Shown in pieces: positions 7,981 to 16,389 of a DNA stretch of 64,000 nt (the first letter of the stretch is position 1; each line of letters starts with the position of its first letter). The stretch covers positions 3,009,622 through 3,073,621 of the forward strand of contig CBDEUH010000004.1 in NCBI GenBank assembly GCA_965243255.1, given 5' to 3'. The notes beneath the pieces were generated by a model that was given only the letters and a program-made list of their open reading frames with translations, ran no database searches and was not told where the DNA came from. Source of the stretch: Bin87 sp965243255. GTDB taxonomy: Bacteria > Chloroflexota > Dehalococcoidia > Lucifugimonadales > UBA3495. The position numbers and the translations under genes are program-made.

Positions 7981-8854
7981 ACACGATGTACCGCGCTCCC
8001 GCGTCAATGTACTCCTGCAACCGCTCAATGCACATCCGCGGCGTTCCCAGCAGGCAGTACCTCCTCACGATGTTGATGAACTCGCCGCCGTACAGATACT
8101 GGTTGCCCAGCGATTCCGCCGCCGTCCGTGCCGCCTGTTCCTCCGTCGCCGCCAGCGTGATGTACGGGAAGAAGGCCCACTGAAAACCGGCCAGGTCCCG
8201 CCCCTCTTCAGCGGCAAACTCGCCGATTTTCGTCATGCTGTCCCGGTAACGCTCCGGACTGTAAAAATACGGCAGCCAGCCGTCCCCGTAACGCACGGCC
8301 CGGCGCATGGCCGCATCCCTCCGGCCAGCCACCCACACCGGCGGATGCGGCTGCTGCGTCGGCTTGGGATTTATCGCCGCCTCGTCCAGCGTGTAGTGCC
8401 GACCCCGCATCGACACGCTGTCCTCCGTCCACAGCCGACGCAGCCCGTCCAGGCATTCGTCCGTCCGCCGTCCCCGGCGCCGGATGTCGATGCCGGAATT
8501 TTCGTACTCCATGGGAAACTCGCCCCCTACGCCCACCCCCAGCGTCAGCCGCCCGCCCGATGCGATGTCCAACGTGGCCGTCATCCGCGCCAGCATCAGC
8601 GGATGGTAAAAGGGCGCCAGCGCAACCGAGGTAACCAGCCGTATCCGTTCCGTTGCCCCGGCGGCCACCGCCAGCAGCGGCAGCGCCGCGTGGGTCGGCC
8701 CCGGCGGACGGCCTCGCATGAAGTGTTCCCCGGCGCCCATGTACTCAAAGCCCAGCTCTTCCATCAACCGGGCCTGCTCCGCCGTCCGGTCGGCCGGCAA
8801 CGCCATGCTGGCCCCGAAATGCAGCCCCTGGCCAGCTTCCGATGCGGTAGTCAT
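7895..8854 (-). CDS. LLM class flavin-dependent oxidoreductase (copy 1)
   Basis: A 319-residue luciferase-like TIM-barrel enzyme, expected to use reduced FMN or F420 to oxidise a small organic substrate in the cytosol. Family features: FGASMALPADRTAEQARLME at the N-terminus, MGAGEHF, a barrel strand IRLVTSVALAPFYHPLMLAR, then SGGRLTLGVGVGGE and the phosphate-binding region near PHPPVWVAGR. Substrate cannot be deduced. It is one of three LLM proteins here (also 30338 and 48391), and the three are divergent. It follows the gene at 8869-9564 by 14 bases on the same strand. The 3' end sits at the breakpoint of the truncated HEPN gene. Confidence 0.88.
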   Translation of the reverse strand: MTTASEAGQGLHFGASMALPADRTAEQARLMEELGFEYMGAGEHFMRGRPPGPTHAALPLLAVAAGATERIRLVTSVALAPFYHPLMLARMTATLDIASGGRLTLGVGVGGEFPMEYENSGIDIRRRGRRTDECLDGLRRLWTEDSVSMRGRHYTLDEAAINPKPTQQPHPPVWVAGRRDAAMRRAVRYGDGWLPYFYSPERYRDSMTKIGEFAAEEGRDLAGFQWAFFPYITLAATEEQAARTAAESLGNQYLYGGEFINIVRRYCLLGTPRMCIERLQEYIDAGARYIVFSIAAPREDRRRHLEVIAKDIVPHFRGR

Positions 8855-8868
8855 GTGACTGCTTCCCT

Positions 8869-9564
8869 TTAGTCAGCCTCGATTTCCCGCTCGTCCAGTT
8901 GCAACCAACGGATGGCGCCCTGGTCCACCAGTTCCTGAACGGCGTGGTCATTGGATACGCTGGCTACCATCGGATGCGCCGGCTGTCCCGTGAATCTGGT
9001 CAGGAACTCAGCGTTGCGTAGCGCCCGATCCGTGTCCCGTCGATCCGCGGTGAATGACGCCTCAGCGGCCACGTAGTGGATGTTCCCATCGGCATCAGTG
9101 CATTCCAGCACCAGGTCCGCGGCGTAAAAGCTGCGCCGCTGACCGAACTCTATCGTCCTGGCCACACCCGAGTTACGCATCATGCCGGTCAGGTCATCGC
9201 GCTGCAGCGTCCGCACAAAATCCAGCTCAAAGATGTCCAGTATCGTATCGTGGTGCACCCTCAGGAGCCGCCGGGCCGCGTTGCCCTTCAGGATGCCGAT
9301 GTTGGCGTCCGCCCGCCTGTAGAGTGTCCGCAGCTCCTCGAAGTTGGCGTCGGTGCGCGCGTTGAACGCCCGCTGCTCGTCATTAAAAGCCTGCTGCTCT
9401 CCGATGAACGTGTTCACATAGCCGGCAAACTCGGCGAAGCGTTCCGGCAACTCCAGCAGTTCCTTGCTCAGCAGTTCGCCCCGCACTGCATTGCGGAACT
9501 CGCTGTCCTCTCTCAGCGCTTGGAGAAACCGCGCTCGTTCGCCCGCGCTCATACTAGTGCTCAT
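8869..9564 (-). CDS. Coiled-coil protein with a possible PD-(D/E)XK-like C-terminal domain
   Basis: A 231-residue protein of unknown function. Residues about 40-95 form a helical segment with repeats of Q/E-rich sequence (EQQAFNDEQRAFNARTDANF) that probably coils. The C-terminal half has the alternating pattern of a restriction-endonuclease fold: a strand pair YAADLVLECTDADG followed by HYVAAEASFTAD (D...ExS) and a helix with Arg/Asp. This resembles the DUF3782-like proteins often found in cyanobacteria and Chloroflexota. The nuclease assignment is inference from pattern; catalytic residues are not certain. A second ATG four codons in is an alternative start. Confidence 0.72.
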   Translation of the reverse strand: MSTSMSAGERARFLQALREDSEFRNAVRGELLSKELLELPERFAEFAGYVNTFIGEQQAFNDEQRAFNARTDANFEELRTLYRRADANIGILKGNAARRLLRVHHDTILDIFELDFVRTLQRDDLTGMMRNSGVARTIEFGQRRSFYAADLVLECTDADGNIHYVAAEASFTADRRDTDRALRNAEFLTRFTGQPAHPMVASVSNDHAVQELVDQGAIRWLQLDEREIEAD

Positions 9565-9651
9565 GACCTTGACCTCAATATACAGAGTACATCAGCCTCG
9601 GCTGGTTTAGCAATTTTCTCAACCTGGTTCCCCAGGGCATCTCTGATTCGG

Positions 9652-9660
9652 TGTTATACT
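9652..9660 (+). promoter_or_regulatory. Extended -10 promoter
   Basis: TGTTATACT, an extended -10, lies 53 bases before the ATG at 9714. It is one of at least nine such elements in this window. Confidence 0.45.
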
Positions 9661-9713
9661 CCAAACATACTACCGTCCAGCGCACTTTCCCCAGCGCTAT
9701 TCCGAGCATCCCC

Positions 9714-10643
9714 ATGACCGTTCTCGTCACCGGCGCCACCGGATTTGTTGGCCGACAGGTGGTTCAACGCCTGTTGGATACCGACCATGAAGTACGCGTC
9801 ATGGTGCGCCGACCCGGTAGCGAAAGCGTCTTCGCCACGCCGCCCACCGACGTATGCTATGGCGATGTCGGCAACCCCGACGCCATCGCCGAAGCCTGCC
9901 GCGACATCTCCCAGGTCATCCACCTGGTGGCCGTCATCCGGGGCGGCCCCCGCCAATTCGACGCTATCAACCGCCAGGGCACGGCCAACGTGGTCGCCGC
10001 AGCCAAAGCCGCCGGCTCCGTCCGTCGCTTCATCCACCTCAGCGCAGTCGGAGCCGCCAACGTCCCCCGCCTCCGCTATCTCCACTCCAAGTGGCTCGGC
10101 GAGCAGGAAGTCGTCAACAGCGGCCTCCCTCACGCCATCATCCGCCCGTCCCTCATCTTCGGCCCCCACGACGAATTTACCACCGCCGTGGCCGCCCTGA
10201 TCCGCTCGCTGCCCGTCACGCCCATCATCGGCTCCGGCAACAACCGCCTGCAGCCCATCCACGTGGACGACGTCGCTCGCTGCGTGGTCGCGTCCCTCGG
10301 CGGCAATCTGCGCGGCAACCTGACCGTGGACATCGGCGGCCCCGACCAGCTCTCCTACAACGAGATTATCGGCATCGTCGCCGACACCTTGGGCTGCCGC
10401 CGCCTCCGCCTCAACGTTCCGGTGTGGACTCTCGGACTCCCCATAGCCCTCATGGAATTGCTGACGCCTCACCCGCCCATCAACCGGGCCATGCTCCAGC
10501 TCATCACCCTCCGCAACGTGGCCCAGCCCCATTCCGTGGTCGATGCCTTCGGCTTCCGTCCCCGTCCCCTGGCCGGCAATATCGATCACGTCAAGGCGAT
10601 GACCTTCGGCCAGGCCCTCCGCTTCAACCTCGGCCTGGGCTGA
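9714..10643 (+). CDS. NAD(P)-binding atypical SDR, complex I NDUFA9-like
   Basis: A 309-residue extended/atypical SDR. The N-terminal Rossmann motif is VTGATGFVGRQVVQRLL; downstream come HLVAVIRGG, FIHLSAVGA (with no Tyr-x-x-x-Lys, only YLHSKWLGE) and IIRPSLIFGPHDE. This is the pattern of the NDUFA9/39-kDa group, whose bacterial members bind NAD(P)H and may act in quinone or lipid metabolism. The start is set at the ATG giving MTVLVTG; in-frame codons upstream overlap the promoter. It is followed after a palindromic repeat by folC on the same strand. Confidence 0.85.
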   Translation: MTVLVTGATGFVGRQVVQRLLDTDHEVRVMVRRPGSESVFATPPTDVCYGDVGNPDAIAEACRDISQVIHLVAVIRGGPRQFDAINRQGTANVVAAAKAAGSVRRFIHLSAVGAANVPRLRYLHSKWLGEQEVVNSGLPHAIIRPSLIFGPHDEFTTAVAALIRSLPVTPIIGSGNNRLQPIHVDDVARCVVASLGGNLRGNLTVDIGGPDQLSYNEIIGIVADTLGCRRLRLNVPVWTLGLPIALMELLTPHPPINRAMLQLITLRNVAQPHSVVDAFGFRPRPLAGNIDHVKAMTFGQALRFNLGLG

Positions 10644-10652
10644 CCTTCCCGT

Positions 10653-10680
10653 CGTCATGCCCGCGCCGGCGGGATGCCGG
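10653..10680. repeat. REP-like palindrome, family A copy 1
   Basis: CGTCATGCCCGCGCCGGCGG followed by GATGCCGG, a variant of the CGTCATTCCCGCG...CGGGAATCC palindrome. It lies between the stop at 10643 and the folC ATG at 10696. Confidence 0.75.
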
Positions 10681-10695
10681 CCCATTCCTACCACC

Positions 10696-12078
10696 ATGCA
10701 ATACCAGGACGCCATCGCCCGGCTGCTGTCCCTGGTGGACCACGAACGCAGCGTCCCGGCGCTGCCCCGCCAGAAGCGCATCTACGACCTGCGCAGCGTG
10801 GAACACCTGCTGACCCGCCTGGGCGACCCTCACCGCCGGCCCGGCATCGTCCACGTCGCCGGCACCAAGGGCAAGGGCAGCACCGCCGCCATGATCGAGT
10901 CCATCCTCCGCGCCGCCGGACACTCCACCGGCTTCTACTCCTCCCCCCACCTCCATTCCTTCTGCGAACGCATCCGACTGGATGGCAACCCGGTATCCCC
11001 CAGCCGCTTCGCCCAGTTGACCGCCACAATCTGGCCCCATCACCTCGCCAACGCCGCCGATCCCGACGCCGGCCCGGCCACCCTCTTCGAATACCTCACC
11101 GCCATGGCCTTCCAGTGCTTCGCCCAAGACCACACCGATTTCAGCGTCATCGAAGTCGGCCTGGGCGGACGCCTCGACGCCACCAACGTCGTCACCCCCG
11201 AAGTCAGCGTCATCACCCCGGTCAGCCTCGACCACACCGCCATCCTCGGCGACACCATCAGCGAAATCGCCGCCGACAAGGCCGGCATCATCAAGCCCGC
11301 CGTCCCCGTAATCGTCGCTCCCCAGTTCCCCGACGCCATGGCCGCCATCCAATCCGCCGCCTCCGCCCAATCCGCCCCTCTGGTTCCCGTCGCCGATGTT
11401 GCGTCCTGGCGCATCAACGGAGTATCCCCCGCCGGCCAGGACCTGACCCTCCAAACCCCTCATGACACCTACCGGGTCAGCCTCCCCCTCCTCGGCGATT
11501 TCCAATGCGCCAACGCCGCCGTAGCCGTAACCGCCGTCGAGACCTTCGCCGCCGCCGGCCACGCCATCCCCCACGACGCCATCGTCGCCGGCCTGTCCAC
11601 TGTGCAGTGGCCCGCCCGCCTGGAAGTCCTCAGCCAGACCCCCGTCATCGTCGCCGACGGCGCCCACAACGACCACTCCGTCGCCACCGTGCTGAACACC
11701 CTGCAAGACAGCCTGCCCCACCGCCGTCTCACCGTCGTCGCCGGTTTCTCCCGGGACAAGCGTGTCGCCGCGATGGTTGAGCTCCTCGCGGCCCGCGCCC
11801 ACCGCGTCATTGCCACCCGCTCCCGTCATCCCCGCTCCATGCGCCCGCCGGAGATTGTTGACCAGTTCCTCGCCCACGGCTTTGATCGCAACCTCCTGGC
11901 CGCCGTCAACTCCGTCGGCCCCGCCATCGACGCCGCCGTCGCCAACGCCGACGCCACCGACCTCACCCTGGTAACCGGCTCCCTCTTCGTCGCCGCCGAA
12001 GCCCGCGAAGCCGTCCTCGGCATCCCGCCCGAAACCTACCCCGACCTGCTCCCTCCCGACCTCAGGCCGCCGGCGTAA
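10696..12078 (+). CDS. folC: Folylpolyglutamate/dihydrofolate synthase
   Basis: A 460-residue Mur-ligase family enzyme that adds glutamate to folates (and to dihydropteroate in bifunctional forms). Key sites: the ATP loop HVAGTKGKGSTAAMIESIL, FYSSPHLHSFCERI, the metal/ATP region VIEVGLGGRLDATNVV, LDHTAILGDT, and the C-terminal domain with VIVADGAHN. Length is slightly above the typical 430. The start is the ATG at 10696; the 13 in-frame codons before it are encoded by a REP-like repeat. It probably shares a transcript with the NDUFA9-like gene. Whether it has DHFS activity too cannot be told from sequence. Confidence 0.92.
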   Translation: MQYQDAIARLLSLVDHERSVPALPRQKRIYDLRSVEHLLTRLGDPHRRPGIVHVAGTKGKGSTAAMIESILRAAGHSTGFYSSPHLHSFCERIRLDGNPVSPSRFAQLTATIWPHHLANAADPDAGPATLFEYLTAMAFQCFAQDHTDFSVIEVGLGGRLDATNVVTPEVSVITPVSLDHTAILGDTISEIAADKAGIIKPAVPVIVAPQFPDAMAAIQSAASAQSAPLVPVADVASWRINGVSPAGQDLTLQTPHDTYRVSLPLLGDFQCANAAVAVTAVETFAAAGHAIPHDAIVAGLSTVQWPARLEVLSQTPVIVADGAHNDHSVATVLNTLQDSLPHRRLTVVAGFSRDKRVAAMVELLAARAHRVIATRSRHPRSMRPPEIVDQFLAHGFDRNLLAAVNSVGPAIDAAVANADATDLTLVTGSLFVAAEAREAVLGIPPETYPDLLPPDLRPPA

Positions 12079-12090
12079 TGCGCTCTACAA

Positions 12091-12099
12091 TGCTAAAAT
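12091..12099 (+). promoter_or_regulatory. Extended -10 promoter of the second fabF
   Basis: TGCTAAAAT, 43 bases before the fabF ATG and just after the folC stop; an overlapping alternative TACAAT lies at 12086. No -35 is evident. Confidence 0.5.
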
Positions 12100-12142
12100 C
12101 CTTACCATCCCGTTTATCCTGCTTGTCTCGGTAAATCTTCCT

Positions 12143-13408
12143 ATGTCGTCCAACCACACGCCCTCTCGCCGCGTCGTCGTCACCGGCCTGGGCGCCGTCA
12201 CGCCCCTGGGCCTTACCGCCGACCAGTTCTGGGCCAACCTGCTGGCCGGGCAGTCCGGCATCGGCCCCATGACCCTCTGCGACCCTACCGATTACCCCTG
12301 TCGCATCGCCGGCGAAGTCGATGATTTCAACCCCGCCGACTACCTGCCGGCCCGGGAGGCCCGCCGCATGGCCCGCTTCTCCCAGCTGGCCGTCGCCGCC
12401 GCCCTGCAGGCCGTGGCCGACGCCGACCTCGACATCGCCGATGAAGACCCCTACCGCGTCGGCGTCCTCCTCGGCAACGGCAACGGAGGCTTTCCCACGC
12501 TGGAGGAAAACTGCCGCATCCTGGCCGACCGCGGCGGTATGCGCATGTCCCCCTTCTTCTTCCCCATGGTCCTGCCCAACATGGCCGCCGCCAACGTCAG
12601 CCAGTACGTCGGCGCCCACGGCTACAACTCAACCGCCACCACCGCCTGCGCCGCTTCCAACAACGCCATCGGCGAGGCCCTCCAGGCCATCCGCCACGGC
12701 GTCGCCGACGTCATGCTGGCCGGCGGCACCGAGGCCGGCATCAGCCAGCTCGGCCTGGCCGGATTCGCCGTCATGCGCGCCCTCAGCGCCCGCAACGACG
12801 ACCCCCAACGCGCCAGCCGACCCTTCGACGCCCATCGCGACGGATTCGTCCCCGCCGAAGGCGCCGGCGTCCTCATCCTGGAAGAACGCCAACGCGCCAT
12901 TCGCCGCAACGCCAACATCCTCTGCGAACTCGCCGGCTTCGGCGCAACCTCCGACGCCGGCCACCTGGTTCAGCCCCAGGAATCCGGCGCCAGCGCCGCC
13001 CGCGCCATGGCCAACGCCATCGCCGACGCCGGACTCAGCGCCTCCGACGTGCACTACATCAACGCCCACGGCACTTCAACCCCCCTCAACGACGCCGTGG
13101 AAACCGTCGCCATCAAGCGCCTCTTCGGCGATGACGCCTACCGCATTCCCGTGAGCAGCACCAAGAGCATGATCGGCCACTCCCTCGGCGCGTCCGGCGC
13201 CCTGGAAGCCGTGGCCTGCGTCAAATCCATCTTGGACGGCAAAATCCATCCCACCGTCAACTACGAGGAACCCGACCCGGAGTGCGACCTCGACTACGTC
13301 CCCAACCAGGCCCGTTCCGTCTCCGTTGACACCGTCCTTTCCAACGCCTTCGGCTTCGGCGGCCAGAACGCCTGCCTCGTCTTCCGCCGCCACCAATCCC
13401 AGGGTTAG
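12143..13408 (+). CDS. fabF: Beta-ketoacyl-ACP synthase II (FabF), second paralog
   Basis: A 421-residue condensing enzyme, full length. The triad is Cys169 in TATTACAASNNAIG, His309 in INAHGTSTPLND and His346 in STKSMIGH, with Lys341. The glycine loop NAFGFGGQN closes the protein. The Cys motif (TACAAS) is closer to classical FabF than that of the copy at 491 (TSSCSSG), so this may be the housekeeping elongation enzyme; that is inference. It has its own extended -10 promoter and no fatty-acid genes beside it. The 3' end faces a small convergent SWIM-domain gene 11 bases away. Confidence 0.93.
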   Translation: MSSNHTPSRRVVVTGLGAVTPLGLTADQFWANLLAGQSGIGPMTLCDPTDYPCRIAGEVDDFNPADYLPAREARRMARFSQLAVAAALQAVADADLDIADEDPYRVGVLLGNGNGGFPTLEENCRILADRGGMRMSPFFFPMVLPNMAAANVSQYVGAHGYNSTATTACAASNNAIGEALQAIRHGVADVMLAGGTEAGISQLGLAGFAVMRALSARNDDPQRASRPFDAHRDGFVPAEGAGVLILEERQRAIRRNANILCELAGFGATSDAGHLVQPQESGASAARAMANAIADAGLSASDVHYINAHGTSTPLNDAVETVAIKRLFGDDAYRIPVSSTKSMIGHSLGASGALEAVACVKSILDGKIHPTVNYEEPDPECDLDYVPNQARSVSVDTVLSNAFGFGGQNACLVFRRHQSQG

Positions 13409-13419
13409 GCGACTCCTTC

Positions 13420-13677
13420 CTACACCGCCGCCCTTTCCTGCGCCGCCTGACCGGCCAGCATCTCCTCGAGCATTCGCTGCAAGGCCATTATGTGGCTGCA
13501 CACCCCTCGCGTCGCGAAAAACGCGCATTCGCAACGCCATTCGCCCTCGCTATACCTCACCCGGTACGTGTTGTGGTTCCCGGTAAACGTCGCTTCCATC
13601 GTCTGGATGTGCACCCGGTCCGGTTCCTCAGCGTACTTCCGTGCCTTGTCAACCTTGCCTATGTAGCTCGAGCTCAT
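13420..13677 (-). CDS. Small SWIM zinc-finger protein
   Basis: An 85-residue protein with a SWIM zinc-binding pattern CxC-x8-CxH (Cys49, Cys51, Cys60, His62: CECAFFATRGVCSH). SWIM domains bind nucleic acid or protein partners and are usually part of larger helicases or transposases; free-standing small ones exist. The frame stays open far upstream, but that part is the shadow of the gene on the other strand. I chose the ATG at 13677 because MSSSYIGKVDKARKYAEEPD begins the plausible domain. It is convergent with fabF. Function unknown; a regulatory DNA- or RNA-binding role is possible. Confidence 0.75.
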   Translation of the reverse strand: MSSSYIGKVDKARKYAEEPDRVHIQTMEATFTGNHNTYRVRYSEGEWRCECAFFATRGVCSHIMALQRMLEEMLAGQAAQERAAV

Positions 13678-13802
13678 CTCAACCCCCACTGTGTTGTCGG
13701 GTGATTTATCGTCAAACCGCCCGCTACCTAGATGGTAACGGCATCCGGCAACCCCGGTCAATACGCCGCCAACGTCCTTACATCCCCAGTGCCCTATGGA
13801 AT

Positions 13803-13850
13803 CCCCCAATCCTGCCAATCCTGAAATCCGAAAAATCCTGATTCTGACAA
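13803..13850. repeat. Family D repeat, copy 1 (AATCCTGATTCTGACAA type)
   Basis: A run of imperfect direct units (AATCCTGCC, AATCCTGAA, ATCCGAAAA) ends in AATCCTGATTCTGACAA. The same end sequence recurs at 39460 and 39950 and, less completely, at 19361. It lies directly upstream of the promoter at 13864. Confidence 0.75.
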
Positions 13851-13863
13851 TGATACCTCCCCG

Positions 13864-13892
13864 TTGACACCCGCTATTACCCACCCTAAAAT
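13864..13892 (+). promoter_or_regulatory. Consensus promoter of a probably leaderless mRNA
   Basis: TTGACA (13864-13869), 17-base spacer, TAAAAT (13887-13892). The ATG of the downstream gene is at 13900, 7 bases after the -10, so transcription would start at or within one base of the start codon. There is no Shine-Dalgarno in the few bases between. Confidence 0.6.
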
Positions 13893-13899
13893 AGAATAT

Positions 13900-14757
13900 A
13901 TGTACGCATTGGCCCACATCATCGCCCAGGAAACCCAGGACGGTCGCCGCATCGTCCGCTTCCTGCTCTCCGCCATGGAGGGCCAACTCCCGGACTTCCT
14001 CCCCTGCCACCGCATCGACGCCGCCCGCCTGCTGGTCAAACTCGGCTTCGACCAGGCCCAGGCCGTAGTTGACCGGGCCCGGGCCGACCAACGCGCCGCA
14101 TCCCGTCATTCCCGCGCCGGCGGGAATCCAGGGGCGGAGGCGGGGGAGTCCCAGGACGCCGCCCACCGGGTCCGGGCCCAGCTGGCCCGCATCGTCCGGG
14201 AGGAAACCGACGACGGCCGGGTCGCCGTCCGCTTCCTCATCGACGCCATGGAGGGACGCTTCCCCGACTTCAAACCCTGCCACCGCCTCTCCGCCGCCAA
14301 GGAACTCCTCCAACGCGGCTTCGACTACACCCCCGACGACGAAGACGCCCTGGCCGCCGCCGAACCCGAACCCACCCCGGAGGAGCTGGAAGCCCAGCGC
14401 CGCCGCACCGACGACATCGAATTCAGCCTCCACGGCCGGGTGTACTACCAGAGCTATCCCTACCCCTGCGTCTGCGAAGACCGCCTCCATGATTGCCAGG
14501 GCAACGAGCTGGACGCCGAGCAGCGGGAAAGAGAGTCCCGCAAGGGCATCGCCGCCCAGTACTACATCACCGAGGCCGACCGGGTCGAAGACTTCCACGC
14601 CCGCTACGCTGAGTACCTGGTCCGCTGGAACGCCGAACACCCGGAGAACCCGGTGGACATCAACCGCATCCACTGGAACAACCGGAACTGGCAACACTAC
14701 AACCCGCCGGATTCAGTAACCCCCTACACCCACCTCCCTGGAATCCGCGGCCCCTGA
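13900..14757 (+). CDS. Hypothetical protein with a duplicated helical domain and an in-frame REP insertion
   Basis: A 285-residue protein of unknown function. Residues about 5-47 and 98-140 are two copies of one domain: each has (Q/E)ET-DGR-VRFL--AMEG--PDF-PCHR--AA--LL--GFD. Between them, residues 69-78 (RHSRAGGNPG) are translated from a REP-like palindrome. The C-terminal half is acidic, with an unusual aromatic and Cys-rich stretch (YYQSYPYPCVCEDRLHDC) and a Trp/Asn-rich tail. The short domain recalls small helical modules in terminase small subunit-like proteins, but I would not assign it. The ATG at 13900 is chosen because the promoter places the transcript start there. Confidence 0.72.
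   Translation: MYALAHIIAQETQDGRRIVRFLLSAMEGQLPDFLPCHRIDAARLLVKLGFDQAQAVVDRARADQRAASRHSRAGGNPGAEAGESQDAAHRVRAQLARIVREETDDGRVAVRFLIDAMEGRFPDFKPCHRLSAAKELLQRGFDYTPDDEDALAAAEPEPTPEELEAQRRRTDDIEFSLHGRVYYQSYPYPCVCEDRLHDCQGNELDAEQRERESRKGIAAQYYITEADRVEDFHARYAEYLVRWNAEHPENPVDINRIHWNNRNWQHYNPPDSVTPYTHLPGIRGP
14104..14132. repeat. REP-like palindrome, family A copy 2, inside a coding region
   Basis: CGTCATTCCCGCGCCGGCGG followed by GAATCCAGG, the canonical form of family A. It sits in frame inside the coding region of 13900-14757, between the two repeated domains, and adds about ten residues without breaking the frame. Confidence 0.8.
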
Positions 14758-14774
14758 CCCGGCCGGCCCCTTCC

Positions 14775-14803
14775 TTGACTTTACCCGGCCCCGACACTAG
14801 GAT
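14775..14803 (+). promoter_or_regulatory. Promoter of rny
   Basis: TTGACT (14775-14780), 17-base spacer, TAGGAT (14798-14803). The rny ATG is 53 bases further, behind an AGGAGG. Confidence 0.6.
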
Positions 14804-14855
14804 TAACGCAGGGCAAAACATCCCGGGCATTGCCCGGACGGACTCAGGAGGTTCC

Positions 14856-16388
14856 ATGACAACCATCATACTGTCCGTCCTGGCGGTCGCAGGGTTTGCA
14901 ACAGGCATAGCAGCGGTGGTTTGGCTGCTGCTATCTACCAAAAAAGACGGCAATAAACTGCAGCGCAGCCGAGAGGAGGCTGCCGACACCATCACCCAGG
15001 CCGAGGAGGAAAAGCGCACTATCCTGCTCCAAGCGCAGGAAGAGGCTATCAAAATCCGCGAGGCCGGTGACCAGGAAATCAAAGATCAACGTCGCGAACT
15101 CAACCGCATGGAGCGCCGCTACATCCAGCGGGAAGAACAACTCGACCACAAATCCGAATCATTGGAAACCCTGGAAGCAGACTTGGTCCGGCGCGAGTCC
15201 GACGCCAAATCCGCCCTCCAGCAGGCCGATGAAATCAAACATCAGCACACCCATGAGCTGGAACGTATCGCTTCCCTCACCACCGATGAGGCCCGCTCTA
15301 TCGTCCTCAAACGGGGCGAAGAGGAGGCTACCCACGAACTGTCCCGCCGCTACTACGAGCTGGAAAAGGAACACCAAACCCGGGCCGATGAAAACGCCCG
15401 TCGCATCCTTACCCTCGCTATCAATCGTCTCGCTACCGACGTAGTCTCGGAAAGCACCACTTCTGTTGTTTCCCTGCCCAACGATGAGATGAAAGGTCGT
15501 CTCATCGGCCGCGAAGGACGTAACATCAGGGCTCTCGAAGCCAGCACCGGCGTCGAAATCGTCGTTGACGATACGCCCGGCATCGTTACCATTTCCTGCT
15601 TTGACCCGGTTCGCCGGGAAATCGCCAAACTCGCCCTGACCCAACTGGTCAAGGACGGACGCATCCAACCCGCTCGCATCGAAGAGAGTGTCAACCGCGC
15701 CACTCGCGATATCGACGAAATCATCTGGCGCGCCGGCGAAGAAGCTACCTTCGAAGTCGGCGTCAGCGGCCTCGACCCCGAACTGATTCGACTCCTGGGC
15801 CGCCTCAAATACCGCTTCAGCTACGGCGAAAACGTCCTCACCCACTCCATCGAGGTCGGTCTCCTCGCCGGTATGCTCGCCTCCGAAGTCGGCGCCGACG
15901 TCCAGATCGCCACCACCGGCGGCCTGCTCCACGATATCGGCAAGGCTCTGACCCACGAGATCAAGGGCCCCCACGCCGAAATCGGCTACGACCTCACCAC
16001 TCGCAACGGCGTCCACTCCCTCATCACCAACTGCGTCCTGGAACACCACGACGACGACCACTCCAGCATCGAGTCCTTCCTCGTCGCCGCCGCCGACGGC
16101 ATCAGCGCCGCTCGCCCCGGCGCCCGACGCGAATCCATGGAACAGTACACCCGCCGCCTGCGCGAACTGGAGGAAACCGCCTACAGCTTCGACGGCGTAC
16201 AGCGCGCCTTCGCCATCCAGGCCGGACGCGAAGTCCGCGTCATGGTCAGCCCCAATGACGTGGACGACGTGGCCTGCGCCACCCTCGCCCGCGACATCGC
16301 CGGCAAGGTTTCCAAGGAACTCCAGTACCCCGGCCAGATCAAGGTTACCGTCATCCGCGAAACCCGCGAGGAAAGCATCGCCAAATAA
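14856..16388 (+). CDS. rny: Ribonuclease Y
   Basis: A 510-residue membrane-anchored endoribonuclease that starts mRNA decay. Domains in order: one N-terminal transmembrane helix (about residues 2-25), a long charged coiled coil (to about 190), a KH RNA-binding domain with GRLIGREGRNIRALE, then the HD metal-dependent domain with LTHSIEVGLLAG and LLHDIGKALTHE. Length matches the family (about 520). The ATG follows AGGAGG at 14846. It is followed one base later by a YmdB-type phosphodiesterase, a common pair in Gram-positive bacteria and Chloroflexota. Codon use is a little less C-biased in the coiled-coil part. Confidence 0.95.
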   Translation: MTTIILSVLAVAGFATGIAAVVWLLLSTKKDGNKLQRSREEAADTITQAEEEKRTILLQAQEEAIKIREAGDQEIKDQRRELNRMERRYIQREEQLDHKSESLETLEADLVRRESDAKSALQQADEIKHQHTHELERIASLTTDEARSIVLKRGEEEATHELSRRYYELEKEHQTRADENARRILTLAINRLATDVVSESTTSVVSLPNDEMKGRLIGREGRNIRALEASTGVEIVVDDTPGIVTISCFDPVRREIAKLALTQLVKDGRIQPARIEESVNRATRDIDEIIWRAGEEATFEVGVSGLDPELIRLLGRLKYRFSYGENVLTHSIEVGLLAGMLASEVGADVQIATTGGLLHDIGKALTHEIKGPHAEIGYDLTTRNGVHSLITNCVLEHHDDDHSSIESFLVAAADGISAARPGARRESMEQYTRRLRELEETAYSFDGVQRAFAIQAGREVRVMVSPNDVDDVACATLARDIAGKVSKELQYPGQIKVTVIRETREESIAK

Positions 16389-16389
16389 T

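Noticed and set aside
13678..14697. N-terminal extension of the SWIM protein through the antisense of 13900-14757
   Set aside because: The extension is low-complexity and antisense to a gene with a clear duplicated domain; the SWIM module alone is well formed from 13677.
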